A stretch of 64,000 nt of DNA from an uncultured Aquimarina sp. Lineage in GTDB: Bacteria > Bacteroidota > Bacteroidia > Flavobacteriales > Flavobacteriaceae. The position numbers were made by a program, and so were the translations under genes. Numbering within the stretch: the first letter of the stretch is position 1; the number at the start of each line of letters is the position of its first letter. This document shows, one piece after another, positions 16,026-25,032 of the stretch. The DNA lies in the NCBI GenBank assembly GCA_947500505.1, contig CANMSL010000002.1, forward strand, positions 372,001-436,000, given 5' to 3'. The notes below the pieces were generated by a model. The model saw nothing but the letters and a program-made list of their open reading frames with translations, searched no databases and was not told the origin of the DNA.

Positions 16026-16052
16026 CAATAAGCAAATATAGTAAAGCGAATA

Positions 16053-16715
16053 ATGACCTTAAGTAAAGATTTTATAAACTTATTAATAGAGCTTTGTGTT
16101 GGTTTTGAAGTGTTAGCCGCTATTATTGCGACAATTTTCTTTTACAAATATAAAAACACAAAATTTTTAAAGTATTTAATCTTCTTTATTTGGTATGTTG
16201 CGCTTAACGAGACCGTCGGATTGTATATCAGAATTGATAAAGGGGTCAATGCGATTATCTACAACATTTATAACGCTGTAAATTTTACGTTTTTTTTGCT
16301 TTTGTATCGACACTATTTTAAGAATAAAAAGAACAAGAAATTAGCTCTGTATTTTTGCATAATTTACCTCTCCTCGTTTACAATCAATGGTTTTTTTGAA
16401 AATTATATGACAGAATACCAAAGATTTCCTTATATATTAGGAGCGTTATTTCTAGTCATCAGTATTTTGCTATACTTTTTTGAAATATTAAATTCTGAGC
16501 AGGTTCTTCAGGCAAAAAAGAACCTGCTCATCTGGATAAGTTTTGGACTGCTTATCTATTTTGTTGGGAATCTACCTTTCAGGATTTTAAGAAATTACTA
16601 TGAAGAACTCACGGATGCTACCGTATTGTTTTTAGTAAACATTACTCTTACAGTAATAATGAACACCTGTTTTATCATCGGATTTATATGGAGCGACAAG
16701 AAACACCAATATTAA
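16053..16715 (+). CDS. Multi-pass membrane protein upstream of a histidine kinase
   Basis: The 220-residue product is strongly hydrophobic, with about six or seven helices separated by short basic loops (for example YKYKNTKFLKY and RHYFKNKKNKK). No catalytic motif is visible. Its last 28 bases overlap the start of the histidine kinase gene in another frame, which implies translational coupling. The kinase has only one transmembrane helix and no sensor domain, so this protein is a plausible sensor or partner for it; that is inference. Confidence 0.75.
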   Translation: MTLSKDFINLLIELCVGFEVLAAIIATIFFYKYKNTKFLKYLIFFIWYVALNETVGLYIRIDKGVNAIIYNIYNAVNFTFFLLLYRHYFKNKKNKKLALYFCIIYLSSFTINGFFENYMTEYQRFPYILGALFLVISILLYFFEILNSEQVLQAKKNLLIWISFGLLIYFVGNLPFRILRNYYEELTDATVLFLVNITLTVIMNTCFIIGFIWSDKKHQY

Positions 16716-17479
16716 TAGCTACTGTAGTACTAATAATACTGGTAGTGCTTATTATAACACTATTTTGGGTATTCCAAAGAAGGAAAAACAGTTTATTATT
16801 ACATCAAAAAGAAGCCGAGAAAAAGTTTGAGCGTGCTATTGCAGAAACGCAGATAGAAATCCGTGAAGAGACGTTAAGAAATATTAGCTGGGAATTACAC
16901 GATAATATCGGGCAGTTGCTCACCTTAGCAAAAATACAGGTTGATGTAGCCAAAGAAGACCCAAAAAAACTTCCGGAAGTTACTGAAACTATTACCAAAA
17001 GCCTTGTTGAGCTAAGAGCATTGTCTAAATTAATTAATCCGGATGCGATCAAAAGCCTGAGCTTAACCGAAGCCATAGCACTGGAAGTAGAGCGGTTTAA
17101 TAGATTACAATTTATAGAAGCTACGCTAAGTAGTAATACGGAGATAAGAACATTAGATGATAAAGCAGAAATCATTATATTCAGAATATTACAGGAGTTT
17201 TTTAGTAACACTATCAAACATTCCAAAGCTTCTAAACTAACTGTTAATGTACGTTATGATCAGGAAAAATTAGTAATCAATGCAAAAGATGATGGTGTAG
17301 GTTTTGACACAAAAGATATTAAATCCAAACAAAACATTGGTATTGGACTATGTAATATGCAGAACAGAGGAAAATTAATTAATGCAGAAGTTAGCCTGGA
17401 TTCAGCAAAAGGAAAAGGCACTTCAATTACGTTGACATATTATTATAAAAAACTGGTGACGGAGGAGGAAGTTGACTAA
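16688..17479 (+). CDS. Sensor histidine kinase, HisKA_3 (NarX/LiaS) type
   Basis: The 263-residue protein has one N-terminal helix (about 8-30), a short coiled coil, a HisKA_3 box with phospho-acceptor His 71 (SWELHDNIGQLLTLAKIQ), and a HATPase_c domain: N-box FFSNTIKHS (Asn 174), DDGVGFD near 201-207 and GIGLCNMQNR near 220. There is no extracellular sensor domain, so sensing must come from the membrane segment or a partner. The start overlaps the upstream membrane protein gene by 28 bases. A response regulator gene lies 152 bases downstream, beyond an inverted repeat pair. Confidence 0.92.
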   Translation: MERQETPILIATVVLIILVVLIITLFWVFQRRKNSLLLHQKEAEKKFERAIAETQIEIREETLRNISWELHDNIGQLLTLAKIQVDVAKEDPKKLPEVTETITKSLVELRALSKLINPDAIKSLSLTEAIALEVERFNRLQFIEATLSSNTEIRTLDDKAEIIIFRILQEFFSNTIKHSKASKLTVNVRYDQEKLVINAKDDGVGFDTKDIKSKQNIGIGLCNMQNRGKLINAEVSLDSAKGKGTSITLTYYYKKLVTEEEVD

Positions 17480-17513
17480 TATAGTTAAAAGATATTAATA
17501 AGAAATGTTTCTA

Positions 17514-17576
17514 TGTCACACTGAGCTTGTCGAAGTGTATAGAAAACAAATAGTCTTCGACAAGCTCAGACTGACA
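17514..17576. repeat. Inverted pair of type-A palindromic repeats (REPIN-like)
   Basis: A type-A copy in plus orientation (TGTCACACTGAGCTTGTCGA from 17514) and an inverted copy ending CTCAGACTGACA (17555-17576) face each other across about 19 bases. They separate the histidine kinase gene from its regulator gene. The structure could fold in the mRNA and lower expression of the distal gene, which is inference. Confidence 0.85.
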
Positions 17577-17631
17577 AATTAGGTTTCATTAAGCTTTTTG
17601 ACGAAGGTCTGTTCACACAAAATATATACTC

Positions 17632-18270
17632 ATGAAATATTCAGTAGTCATAGTAGAAGATCATATCCTGTTATCACAGGCACTAGCAGGATTGGTAAAC
17701 GGATTTTCTAAATTTAAGATATTATACCTGTGCAAAAACGGGAGAGAATTACTTACTCGATTAAAAGATCCCAAGAACATTCCGGATGTAGTACTTATGG
17801 ACATCAATATGCCTATTATGAATGGTATAGAAACCACGATTGCATTAAAGGAAGAATATCCCCAGATAAATGTTCTGGCACTTTCTGTAGAAGAAGATGA
17901 AAAAACCATCCTTAAAATGCTTCGTGCTGGTGCCAAAGGGTACTTATTAAAAGATACTGAAAAGAGTATTCTGGAAAATGCTCTCGTAGAAGTACAGGAA
18001 ACTGGTTTTTACCACACTAAAGATGTGACTAATTTGCTATTGGGATCTCTTAACCCAAAAAAGGAAAATAAGGTTATCCTAAAGGAACGTGAGATGGAAT
18101 TCATTAAACACGCCTGCACCGAAAAAACCTATAAGGAAATCGCAAGTGACATGTGCCTTAGCCCTAAGACTATAGAAGGGTACAGAGATTCTATTTTTGA
18201 AAAATTACACCTTAAGAACCGCACAGGGTTAGTAATTTATGCAATTAAAAATAAAATTTTCATACCATAA
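17632..18270 (+). CDS. NarL/FixJ-family response regulator
   Basis: The 212-residue protein has a receiver domain with acidic pair Glu9-Asp10, phospho-acceptor Asp 57 (VVLMDINMP), switch Ser 85 and Lys 107 (GYLLKDTE), then a LuxR-type helix-turn-helix at about 147-212 (KTYKEIASDMCLSPKTIEGY). It is the natural partner of the HisKA_3 kinase just upstream. Targets are unknown; the lipoprotein and membrane protein genes of the cluster are candidates. Confidence 0.92.
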   Translation: MKYSVVIVEDHILLSQALAGLVNGFSKFKILYLCKNGRELLTRLKDPKNIPDVVLMDINMPIMNGIETTIALKEEYPQINVLALSVEEDEKTILKMLRAGAKGYLLKDTEKSILENALVEVQETGFYHTKDVTNLLLGSLNPKKENKVILKEREMEFIKHACTEKTYKEIASDMCLSPKTIEGYRDSIFEKLHLKNRTGLVIYAIKNKIFIP

Positions 18271-18555
18271 CGTCAATATAATTGACTGGTTTTATCTCAA
18301 AGCTCTTCGCTTTAGTAAGTTGTAGATCAATTTTGGCGCGTTTATTGATTCATTGTAAAATAGTTATAAAATTTATTTTTTTAATAAACTTCAAAACTAA
18401 ATAAGAATTAGATTCTGCAATATGTACAGGATTAGCTGCCTGTAAGCATAGGTAGGTTCAACTATTGTTTTTTTAATCGTTGCTTTAAGCAAATTTTAAA
18501 AAAAGTTTCACTAAACTAACCATCGATTACCTACAGAAGTACGCCGTATTTTGTT
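18271..18555. other. Intergenic region before rpoN
   Basis: The stretch between the response regulator and rpoN is AT-rich. It holds a small AAAGC-TCTTC-GCTTT hairpin near 18299 that may end the upstream transcript, and no convincing ORF. Its downstream end carries the rpoN promoter candidate. Confidence 0.5.
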
Positions 18556-18563
18556 TATTTTTG
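18556..18563 (+). promoter_or_regulatory. Candidate -7 element of rpoN (TATTTTTG)
   Basis: TATTTTTG fits the Bacteroidota -7 consensus TAnnTTTG and would place transcription start about 22 bases before the rpoN ATG. No clear TTG is seen at the usual -33 distance, so confidence is moderate. Confidence 0.45.
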
Positions 18564-18588
18564 TGAGTATAAGAACATTGACATTTTT

Positions 18589-20049
18589 ATGCTAAAACAA
18601 CAACTAAACTTTAAACTTTCTCAAAAGCTTTCTCCACAACAAATTCAGTTGATGAAGTTAATTCAGCTTCCGACACAAGCGTTTGAACAACGCTTAAAAC
18701 AGGAAATGGAGGAGAACCCCGCATTAGACAGCGGTAAAGAAAAAACGGATGAATTTGAGGATTCTTTTAGCAATGAAAATTCTGTAGAGGATGATTATGG
18801 TAGTGAAAAAATTGAAACTGATATCAATGTCGATGAATATCTTAGTGATGATGAAATCCCGAGTTACAGGTTAAGCTCTAATAATTACAGTTCTGATGAT
18901 GAGGAAAAAAGTGTTCCATATGCATCCGGCACATCATTTCATCAACATCTGGTTAATCAATTGAATACATATCGATTTAATGAGGAGGAACGGGAAATTG
19001 CAGAGTTTCTTGTTGGTAGTATTGACGAAAGTGGCTACATAAGAAGATCGGTATCAGATATCCTGGATGATCTGGCCTTTACACAGAATGTATATACTAC
19101 AGAAGATAAAATAGAAAGTATCCTAAAAATTGTTCATCAATTAGACCCTGCAGGTGTCGGTGCCAGAAATCTTCAGGAATGCTTGTTAATACAATTAGAT
19201 CGAAAAGAAACTACTTTGCCTATCAAACTAGCTTCGCAAATTTTAGAAAAGTCCTTTGACCATTTCAGTAAAAAACATTACGATAAACTACTAGCCAAAT
19301 TTGATATAACCGAAGACCTATTAAAAGAAGCGATTGAGGAAATTGAGCACCTAAATCCTAAACCAGGAGGTGCTTATGCCGGTAATAACAAGCTTATAGA
19401 ACATGTAGTTCCCGATTTCACAATCAGAATTGTAGAAGGAGAACTGGAACTTACTTTAAATGGCCGTAATGCTCCGGAACTGCACGTTTCCAGAGAATAT
19501 AACAATATGCTTCAGGGTTATAAAGCCAGTAAAGAAAAATCCAAATCACAAAAGGATGCGGTGATGTTTATCAAACAAAAACTGGACGCAGCAAAGTGGT
19601 TTATAGAAGCTGTTAAACAAAGACAACAAACACTTTTTTTAACGATGAGTGCAATAATGCATTATCAAAAAAGTTATTTCTTAAGTGGAGATGAACGAAA
19701 TCTAAAGCCAATGATCCTAAAAGACATTGCTGATGAGATAGATATGGATGTTAGTACGGTTTCTAGAGTAGCCAATAGTAAATATGTGGATACTCCTTAT
19801 GGAACCAAACTAATCAAAGAGTTTTTCTCAGAGTCTATGACTAATGACCAGGGAGAAGAGGTTTCCACTAGAGAGATTAAAAAAATACTGGAGATTACTA
19901 TAGGAGAAGAGGATAAGAAAAAACCACTTACCGACGAGAAATTAGCAAAAATCCTAAAAGAAAAAGGATATCCTATAGCCAGAAGAACTGTAGCCAAGTA
20001 TAGAGAACAATTAGATATTCCGGTTGCCAGGTTACGAAAAAAGATTTAA
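18589..20049 (+). CDS. rpoN: RNA polymerase sigma-54 factor
   Basis: The 486-residue protein has the Gln/Leu-rich region I (LSQKLSPQQIQLMKLIQLPT near 10-29) that contacts activators, an acidic linker (about 45-105), the core-binding domain (about 110-290), the HTH region around residue 380 (KDIADEIDMDVSTVSRVANS) and the RpoN box ARRTVAKYR near the C-terminus, which reads the -24 promoter element. Length is normal. The stop codon shares a base with the start of the next gene, so they are co-translated. Confidence 0.97.
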   Translation: MLKQQLNFKLSQKLSPQQIQLMKLIQLPTQAFEQRLKQEMEENPALDSGKEKTDEFEDSFSNENSVEDDYGSEKIETDINVDEYLSDDEIPSYRLSSNNYSSDDEEKSVPYASGTSFHQHLVNQLNTYRFNEEEREIAEFLVGSIDESGYIRRSVSDILDDLAFTQNVYTTEDKIESILKIVHQLDPAGVGARNLQECLLIQLDRKETTLPIKLASQILEKSFDHFSKKHYDKLLAKFDITEDLLKEAIEEIEHLNPKPGGAYAGNNKLIEHVVPDFTIRIVEGELELTLNGRNAPELHVSREYNNMLQGYKASKEKSKSQKDAVMFIKQKLDAAKWFIEAVKQRQQTLFLTMSAIMHYQKSYFLSGDERNLKPMILKDIADEIDMDVSTVSRVANSKYVDTPYGTKLIKEFFSESMTNDQGEEVSTREIKKILEITIGEEDKKKPLTDEKLAKILKEKGYPIARRTVAKYREQLDIPVARLRKKI

Positions 20050-20654
20050 TGAACTTTTTACTAAAAAGTATTTCATATATTTTTCATCCTTTATTGATGC
20101 CTATAGCAGGTTCAGTAATTTATTTTGTCACCGCACCCAGATTTATTCCCGAAAATATTGTTCAAGCCAAGATTTTTGGGCTTTTAGTAGTAACCGTTCT
20201 TATACCTATTGTACTTTATTTTTTTCTTAAGACTATTGGAGTCATTACTTCAATTCACCTGGAAGATGTTAGACAACGTAAGATTCCATTATTGTTACAG
20301 TCGATTTTATTGCTTCTAGTGATTAAAATGATCATTGATGCATACAACTATCCAGAACTTTATTTTTTCTTTTTAGGAGTTTTATTATCATCTCTTAGCG
20401 CTATTTTTATGGTTTTCTTTGATATCAAGGCAAGCTTACACATGATTGGATCTGGAGCGGTTACCATGTTTACAATTGCGTTAAGTATACATTTCGAAAT
20501 AAATCTGATTCTCCTTATTGCTGCCATGATTTTTGCAAACGGTCTGGTTGCCACATCCAGACTACACTGTGAAGCACATACTAACTTAGAACTCATCCTA
20601 GGATTTTTGATCGGTGTGATACCACAACTGACGCTTGTCAATTTTTGGTTATAA
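20049..20654 (+). CDS. PAP2-like multi-pass membrane protein
   Basis: The 201-residue product has about six transmembrane helices. A late segment SRLHCEAHTNLELILG resembles phosphatase motif 3 of the PAP2 superfamily (SR-x5-H-x3-D-x3-G) with Glu for Asp, and HMIGSGAV may be a relic of the PSGH motif. The first motif is not clear, so catalytic activity is uncertain. The ATG overlaps the rpoN stop by one base; its own stop overlaps the end of the convergent PorT-like gene by 6 bases. Confidence 0.65.
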   Translation: MNFLLKSISYIFHPLLMPIAGSVIYFVTAPRFIPENIVQAKIFGLLVVTVLIPIVLYFFLKTIGVITSIHLEDVRQRKIPLLLQSILLLLVIKMIIDAYNYPELYFFFLGVLLSSLSAIFMVFFDIKASLHMIGSGAVTMFTIALSIHFEINLILLIAAMIFANGLVATSRLHCEAHTNLELILGFLIGVIPQLTLVNFWL

Positions 20655-21395
20655 GATATAAAACATCAGCCCTATTTTGGCAGCATTAAAACCCACCTCC
20701 TCATCTCCAACTCTGGCATTACTATCAAATAAGGGATTTAAACTATAATAAAAGTGAAAGTTAAATGTATTCCAACCGAAGGTAAACGTAGCTCCTACTC
20801 TCCACCGATCTAATTCATCAATTTTAGTTTGCCCGACTTGATTGCCAGGCTGTTTAAAATTAGAATCGAAGTAATATAAATATCCCAATCTTAATCCAGT
20901 GTAAATCCTCCAAAATTTATGTGTATCAGGAACAGAAGTTCTCCATCTAAATTCTAACGGAGCTTCGACCAAATGAGTTGTAAATCTATTTCTATCAAAC
21001 TCAACGTCTTCTAAACTACTAAAAATGCTTTGACCCGTTTCTTCATCTTCTCCAATAAACAAATTTTGACCATAAGTATTAATAGAATAACCTAAACCTA
21101 AGCCAATAGCTACATTTCTTCTTTTATTTATTGGCATATCTCTGGTATATCCAAGATGAAATCCACCAGAAAATCCGGTCTGGTCTATGTTTGAAGGAGT
21201 ATTCCAAAGTAGGTTAAATGTAAGACCCACATAAAACTGATCTTCCCTGTAAAGAGAGTCCAATACTTTTTCTTTTTGCAGATTATCATTATCTGCGTTT
21301 AATTCCTGTCCAAAAGCGTCGCTAACAACAAAGGACAGAATTACAAACAACATCCATTGTTTTATCTGATCAGCATTTCTTAACATACATTTCAT
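20649..21395 (-). CDS. PorT-like outer-membrane beta-barrel protein
   Basis: The 248-residue product starts with a signal peptide (about 1-29, ending FGQ) and then shows alternating strands typical of the 8-stranded OMP_b-brl_2/PorT family: FYVGLTFNLLWNT, GGFHLGYTRDM, VAIGLGLGYSINTYG, AGLRLGYLYYF-like and WRVGATFTFGWNTF, ending LMFYIL with a C-terminal aromatic/hydrophobic strand. PorT itself serves the type IX secretion system, but many paralogues do not, so the role is open. A strong hairpin at 21467-21502 separates it from the ExbD genes, suggesting its own transcript. Confidence 0.8.
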   Translation of the reverse strand: MKCMLRNADQIKQWMLFVILSFVVSDAFGQELNADNDNLQKEKVLDSLYREDQFYVGLTFNLLWNTPSNIDQTGFSGGFHLGYTRDMPINKRRNVAIGLGLGYSINTYGQNLFIGEDEETGQSIFSSLEDVEFDRNRFTTHLVEAPLEFRWRTSVPDTHKFWRIYTGLRLGYLYYFDSNFKQPGNQVGQTKIDELDRWRVGATFTFGWNTFNFHFYYSLNPLFDSNARVGDEEVGFNAAKIGLMFYIL

Positions 21396-21466
21396 AGAGG
21401 TTACTAAAATAAATCTATTTATTCAAAAAACAGAAGCACTTCTTAAAAAACAACTGAGAATTAAAA

Positions 21467-21502
21467 GAGACTGAATTCTAAATTGAATTAGAATTCAGTC
21501 TC
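21467..21502 (-). terminator. Strong hairpin terminator after the distal ExbD pair
   Basis: GAGACTGAATTCTA at 21467-21480 and its exact complement at 21489-21502 form a 14-base perfect stem with an 8-base loop. On the minus strand it is followed by TTTTAATT. It lies 22 bases after the stop of the ExbD gene at 21525. Confidence 0.7.
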
Positions 21503-21524
21503 TGTTCAAAAATTGAGTGGCAGA

Positions 21525-22001
21525 TCAGAAATTATTTGTTACTTCTCCAATTTTAGTAGTATAGTTAATATTTCGCATATCTACTTCTCTGAGTTCCTTT
21601 TTTATATCACCGATGAGGCCCATTTTGGTATTCTTGTCAACTTTTAAGGATGTAACCAACAAAGGCCTTAACCCTTCAGGTTTGGATTTAATCTCTTCCA
21701 GCACAAAAGGTTTAATATCCTCGATACTGGCAAATTTATCATTCAACTGAATTTTTGCCTCTGTACCTACATTTTTATATCTTGAGCTTGGTTTACCTAC
21801 ATAAATATGAATTACCATATTCTTTTTATCTAATTTTTCAACCTCATCAGCATATGGCAATTCGTTATCAACCATCAATGTATCATTTCTCATAACCGTG
21901 GCCACCATAAAGAAAAATAATAACATAAAAACGATATCTGGCAAAGACGCCGTTGAGAATACTGGTAGTTCTGATTTTATTTTTTTTCTACTTATAGACA
22001 T
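21525..22001 (-). CDS. ExbD/TolR family protein (distal pair, second gene)
   Basis: The 158-residue protein has one N-terminal transmembrane helix containing the proton-pathway Asp (SLPDIVFMLLFFFMVATVM, about 20-38) and a periplasmic domain of about 110 residues (YADEVEKLDKKNMVIHIYVG onward). ExbD works with ExbB to couple the proton gradient to outer-membrane transport or envelope work. It is a close paralogue of the gene at 23294-23779. The start is 22 bases after the stop of the larger ExbD at 22024. Confidence 0.9.
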   Translation of the reverse strand: MSISRKKIKSELPVFSTASLPDIVFMLLFFFMVATVMRNDTLMVDNELPYADEVEKLDKKNMVIHIYVGKPSSRYKNVGTEAKIQLNDKFASIEDIKPFVLEEIKSKPEGLRPLLVTSLKVDKNTKMGLIGDIKKELREVDMRNINYTTKIGEVTNNF

Positions 22002-22023
22002 AATTAAATACTTTTTAAAATTA

Positions 22024-22641
22024 TTAAAGCTCTACACTTACTGGTTCAGCTTCTGAAAGCTTTTCGGGATACAAGGATTGAATTTCTTTGATCTGTTCTC
22101 TCAACTTAGTTTTACTACCAGAGTAATTAGCATCGTTTAGATAGCCTACCATTTGTTTAAAAGTCAGACCATATATTCTAAGTGCTTCTCTATCTCTCAA
22201 CTCCGCATATGCACTTACCAATTCGTTCTGAACTGCTATATACGTTTCATAATTTGTTTCACGACTATTAATAAGAGATATAACTGCTTTATTAGGATGA
22301 TCAGAGGATTTAGGATTGCGAGCACCTTTACAGTAGGAACAATAGTCGCCATCGGTTCCCCCGCCATTATCTAAAAAAGCAATTGCTGCAGCCTTTAACT
22401 GTTTCAAATCCAGTGGTTTTTTTTCTACAAAAAGCTCATTAATTTGATTCAGTTCCACTCTAAACAGATTTTTTTCCTTGATAAGAATTTCCGGTTGAAA
22501 TTTTTCCGGAGGTGGCGGTAATCTTCTGCTTATTCCATAATCCGTATCAATAGTAGTACTTACTAAAAAAAAGATAAGTAATAAAAATGCAATATCCGCC
22601 ATGGACCCTGCATTTACCTGTGGTGCTAATCTTCTAGCCAT
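22024..22641 (-). CDS. ExbD/TolR family protein with periplasmic CxxC insert (distal pair, first gene)
   Basis: The 205-residue protein has the ExbD helix with its Asp (NAGSMADIAFLLLIFFLV, about 7-24) and a periplasmic domain enlarged by an insert containing CSYCKGARNP (about residue 98) and a C-terminal helical extension ending near LYPEKLSEAEP. Ordinary ExbD proteins are about 140 residues. The paralogue at 23801 has the same insert. The CxxC could be a disulphide or metal site; this is inference. Confidence 0.88.
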   Translation of the reverse strand: MARRLAPQVNAGSMADIAFLLLIFFLVSTTIDTDYGISRRLPPPPEKFQPEILIKEKNLFRVELNQINELFVEKKPLDLKQLKAAAIAFLDNGGGTDGDYCSYCKGARNPKSSDHPNKAVISLINSRETNYETYIAVQNELVSAYAELRDREALRIYGLTFKQMVGYLNDANYSGSKTKLREQIKEIQSLYPEKLSEAEPVSVEL

Positions 22642-23241
22642 AAAAATTTATATTTAGTTAATAATTACTTACTAAGTCTGAAGGCTGTGAATCTATAGCG
22701 ATATTACTAATGAGAAAAGAAGAATTACAATTGGATAAAGTTCAATAAACTCTAAACCTTATAGTTGAACATATTACTTTCGAAAAGTCAATATTTTCAT
22801 CTAATGGTAACTGCATTATTTCTATCGTTTTCAATATCACATTATTTGGAAGGTTAGATATTGATCATTTTTCTAGATCACAGTTCTTTTGATTAGCACA
22901 ATTGTTATGCCAATAAATTGATGTCAAGGAAACAAGGAAAAAAAACACTTTCTTTCAACTACTAAAAGTTTAAAACAAACTCTATCATTGTGCTTTAAGT
23001 TTACAAGTGTAAGACTGAAACCTTCTCAAAACTTACTATTAAAGCACAATGATACAACTTTGATAAACTCAACTTAACTACGAAACAAGTCAAGATTAAA
23101 GTCATTGTTTATTTAGAAAGAAAAGAATGTATTTGCCAAATATGATTAGTGAATATATTTGTTATGCACCTAATGAACTATATTGACAAAGCGGAAAACG
23201 GTCGGAAAGAATACTAGCCTAACTGCTACACATAGTTATAC
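22642..23241. other. Gap between the two ExbD pairs, with a long inverted repeat
   Basis: About 600 bases contain no credible ORF. TATCATTGTGCTTTAA at 22983-22998 has an exact complement at 23039-23054, a 16-base perfect stem around a 40-base loop. Because a terminator ends the upstream operon at 23242-23267, the distal ExbD pair probably needs a promoter here; none was identified with confidence. Confidence 0.6.
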
Positions 23242-23267
23242 AAAAAAACCCGCTTAAAGCGGGTTTT
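23242..23267 (-). terminator. Intrinsic terminator of the ExbB-ExbD operon
   Basis: CCCGC-TTAAA-GCGGG (23249-23263), extended by A/T pairs, is flanked by a run of seven A on the plus strand, which gives a T-run after the stem on the minus strand. It lies about 27 bases after the stop of the ExbD gene at 23294. Confidence 0.85.
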
Positions 23268-23293
23268 ATCAAATATAAAAATATCTTTAATCT

Positions 23294-23779
23294 CTACTGA
23301 TTAAGGTTGTCAGTGGCTTCACCTTGTCTTGTGGTATAATTAATTTTTAGCGCTTGAACTTCTCTCAATTCTTTTTTAATATCACCCACAAGTCCCATAT
23401 TAGTATCACCATCTACTTTTAAGGCGGTGATAAGAAATGGTACTTCTTCTTCCCTTTTTGAAGCTCTTTCTGCCAAAATAAAAGGTTTGATGTCACTTAC
23501 TTCCGCAAACTTATCATTTAACTGAATTCTAGCCTGGGTACCTGCACTAGCAGCATATCTAGAACTTGGTTTTCCAGCATAAATATACATTACCAAATTC
23601 TTCTTATCCAATTTTTCGGTCTGATCTGCAACCGGAAGTCTATTCTCAATTTTAAGATTGTTTTCCCTCATTACAGTTGCTACCATAAAGAAAAACAGTA
23701 ACATAAACACGATATCGGGTAAAGACGCTGTAGAAATAGCTGGCAAATCACCACTTTTTTTCTTTTTAAACTTAGACAT
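23294..23779 (-). CDS. ExbD/TolR family protein (proximal pair, second gene)
   Basis: The 161-residue protein carries the helix STASLPDIVFMLLFFFMVAT with the conserved Asp and a periplasmic domain that parallels the paralogue at 21525 (DQTEKLDKKNLVMYIYAGKP, then SRY). It ends in a Thr/Arg/Gln-rich tail. It follows the larger ExbD gene by 21 bases and closes the ExbB-led operon before a clear terminator. Confidence 0.9.
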   Translation of the reverse strand: MSKFKKKKSGDLPAISTASLPDIVFMLLFFFMVATVMRENNLKIENRLPVADQTEKLDKKNLVMYIYAGKPSSRYAASAGTQARIQLNDKFAEVSDIKPFILAERASKREEEVPFLITALKVDGDTNMGLVGDIKKELREVQALKINYTTRQGEATDNLNQ

Positions 23780-23800
23780 AATTACGTTTTTATGTTATAC

Positions 23801-24409
23801 TTATTTCTTTGGTTCTGCTTCAGATAGCTTTTCTGGATACATTAACTGTATTTGTTTGATCTGATCCTTAAGTCTATCCTTACTCCCAGAGTAATTTACA
23901 TCTTTTAGTTCGGATTCCATTTGAGTAAATGATTTTCCAAAAAGACGTTCTGCTTCTCTATTCCTCAACTCGGTATACGCAGCAACCAATTCATTTTGGA
24001 CTGCAATATACGTGGCATAGCTTGTTTCTCTATTGTTACGTAAAGAAATTACAGCCTTCTCTGGATTATCAGAAGAGCTAGGACTTCTTTCTCCTTTGCA
24101 ATAACTACAAGCTTCATCACCGGTTCCTCCTCCATTATCTAAGAACTCGACTGCAGCAGCTCGCAGATCCTTTAATTCCATAGGAGCTTCCTCGACTAAA
24201 AGGTCATTATTTTTATTCAATTCTACCACAAAAATATTCTTCTGTTTTAGAATTGGAGGCTCTACGGTTTCATCCAATGGCGGTGGTAGCTTACGACTAA
24301 TACCTCTATCTGTATCAATGGTTGTAGTAACCAAAAAGAATATAAGAAGTAAAAATGCAATATCCGCCATAGATCCTGCGTTCACCTCAGGTGCTGATCT
24401 TCTTGCCAT
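23801..24409 (-). CDS. ExbD/TolR family protein with CxxC insert (proximal pair, first gene)
   Basis: The 202-residue protein resembles the one at 22024 throughout: helix NAGSMADIAFLLLIFFLVTT, insert CSYCKGERSP, the shared TYIAVQNELVAAYTELRNRE segment and the end LMYPEKLSEAEPKK. The conservation of the CxxC insert in both pairs argues that it matters. It starts 2 bases after the small membrane protein gene, so translation is probably coupled. Confidence 0.9.
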   Translation of the reverse strand: MARRSAPEVNAGSMADIAFLLLIFFLVTTTIDTDRGISRKLPPPLDETVEPPILKQKNIFVVELNKNNDLLVEEAPMELKDLRAAAVEFLDNGGGTGDEACSYCKGERSPSSSDNPEKAVISLRNNRETSYATYIAVQNELVAAYTELRNREAERLFGKSFTQMESELKDVNYSGSKDRLKDQIKQIQLMYPEKLSEAEPKK

Positions 24410-24411
24410 AA

Positions 24412-24906
24412 TTATTTACCTATTAATTTTTTAACTCCCGATAATGCCATCAGGGCAACAGCAATTGCTGCTAAAAAGTAGAAAGCATATAAACCTGCTC
24501 CTACCCATTTTGATCCGCTAGCAGAAAGTACTTCTCCATCTTTCATTTCTGTTTCTACACCTTCTGCCATTACATAACCTATACCAATTATAATAAGAAA
24601 TGCAACTAAACCAATACCAGCATTTTTAAGACCGGCAGGGTTTTTGGCCAAAGCTGAAAAAACCGCGATTAACGTTGCTATTATAATAATAACGAAAATC
24701 ACTAAGGTAAGATTATACATAGGACTTACCAATGAAGTAGCTTCTGCAAAAGCCGATGAAGACGTATCCTTCACCAGATCCTTAGCTTCTGTAATACCAT
24801 AGTTGTCCATAAGTGTAGTGAAATTACCGCTCATCAAGAACAATAATATAGCACCTATAGCACCTACGGCAAGTACAACGTATGATAATATTTTTGAAAT
24901 TTTCAT
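24412..24906 (-). CDS. Four-helix membrane protein of the ExbB-ExbD operon
   Basis: The 164-residue product has hydrophobic helices at about 7-27, 65-86, 94-114 and 137-158, with a short soluble stretch (about 28-60) after the first. It lies between ExbB (126 bases upstream) and the proximal ExbD pair (2 bases downstream). Similar genes are found at this place in related Bacteroidota, so it is probably part of the motor complex or its assembly. No named domain is recognised. Confidence 0.75.
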   Translation of the reverse strand: MKISKILSYVVLAVGAIGAILLFLMSGNFTTLMDNYGITEAKDLVKDTSSSAFAEATSLVSPMYNLTLVIFVIIIIATLIAVFSALAKNPAGLKNAGIGLVAFLIIIGIGYVMAEGVETEMKDGEVLSASGSKWVGAGLYAFYFLAAIAVALMALSGVKKLIGK

Positions 24907-25032
24907 GTGACTAATTTTTTAATGGGTTGCCATTATTAAACTACCCTTATTTTTAAATAATAAATGTTTTTCATCGTGTATCGAGGTTATTATCGTTTTA
25001 ATTTAATAAAACCCCAAACAGCCAATCATTTA

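Noticed and set aside
20649..21395. Calling the barrel protein PorT of the type IX secretion system
   Set aside because: Only the general barrel pattern is visible, and PorT-like paralogues are numerous; no other secretion gene is adjacent.
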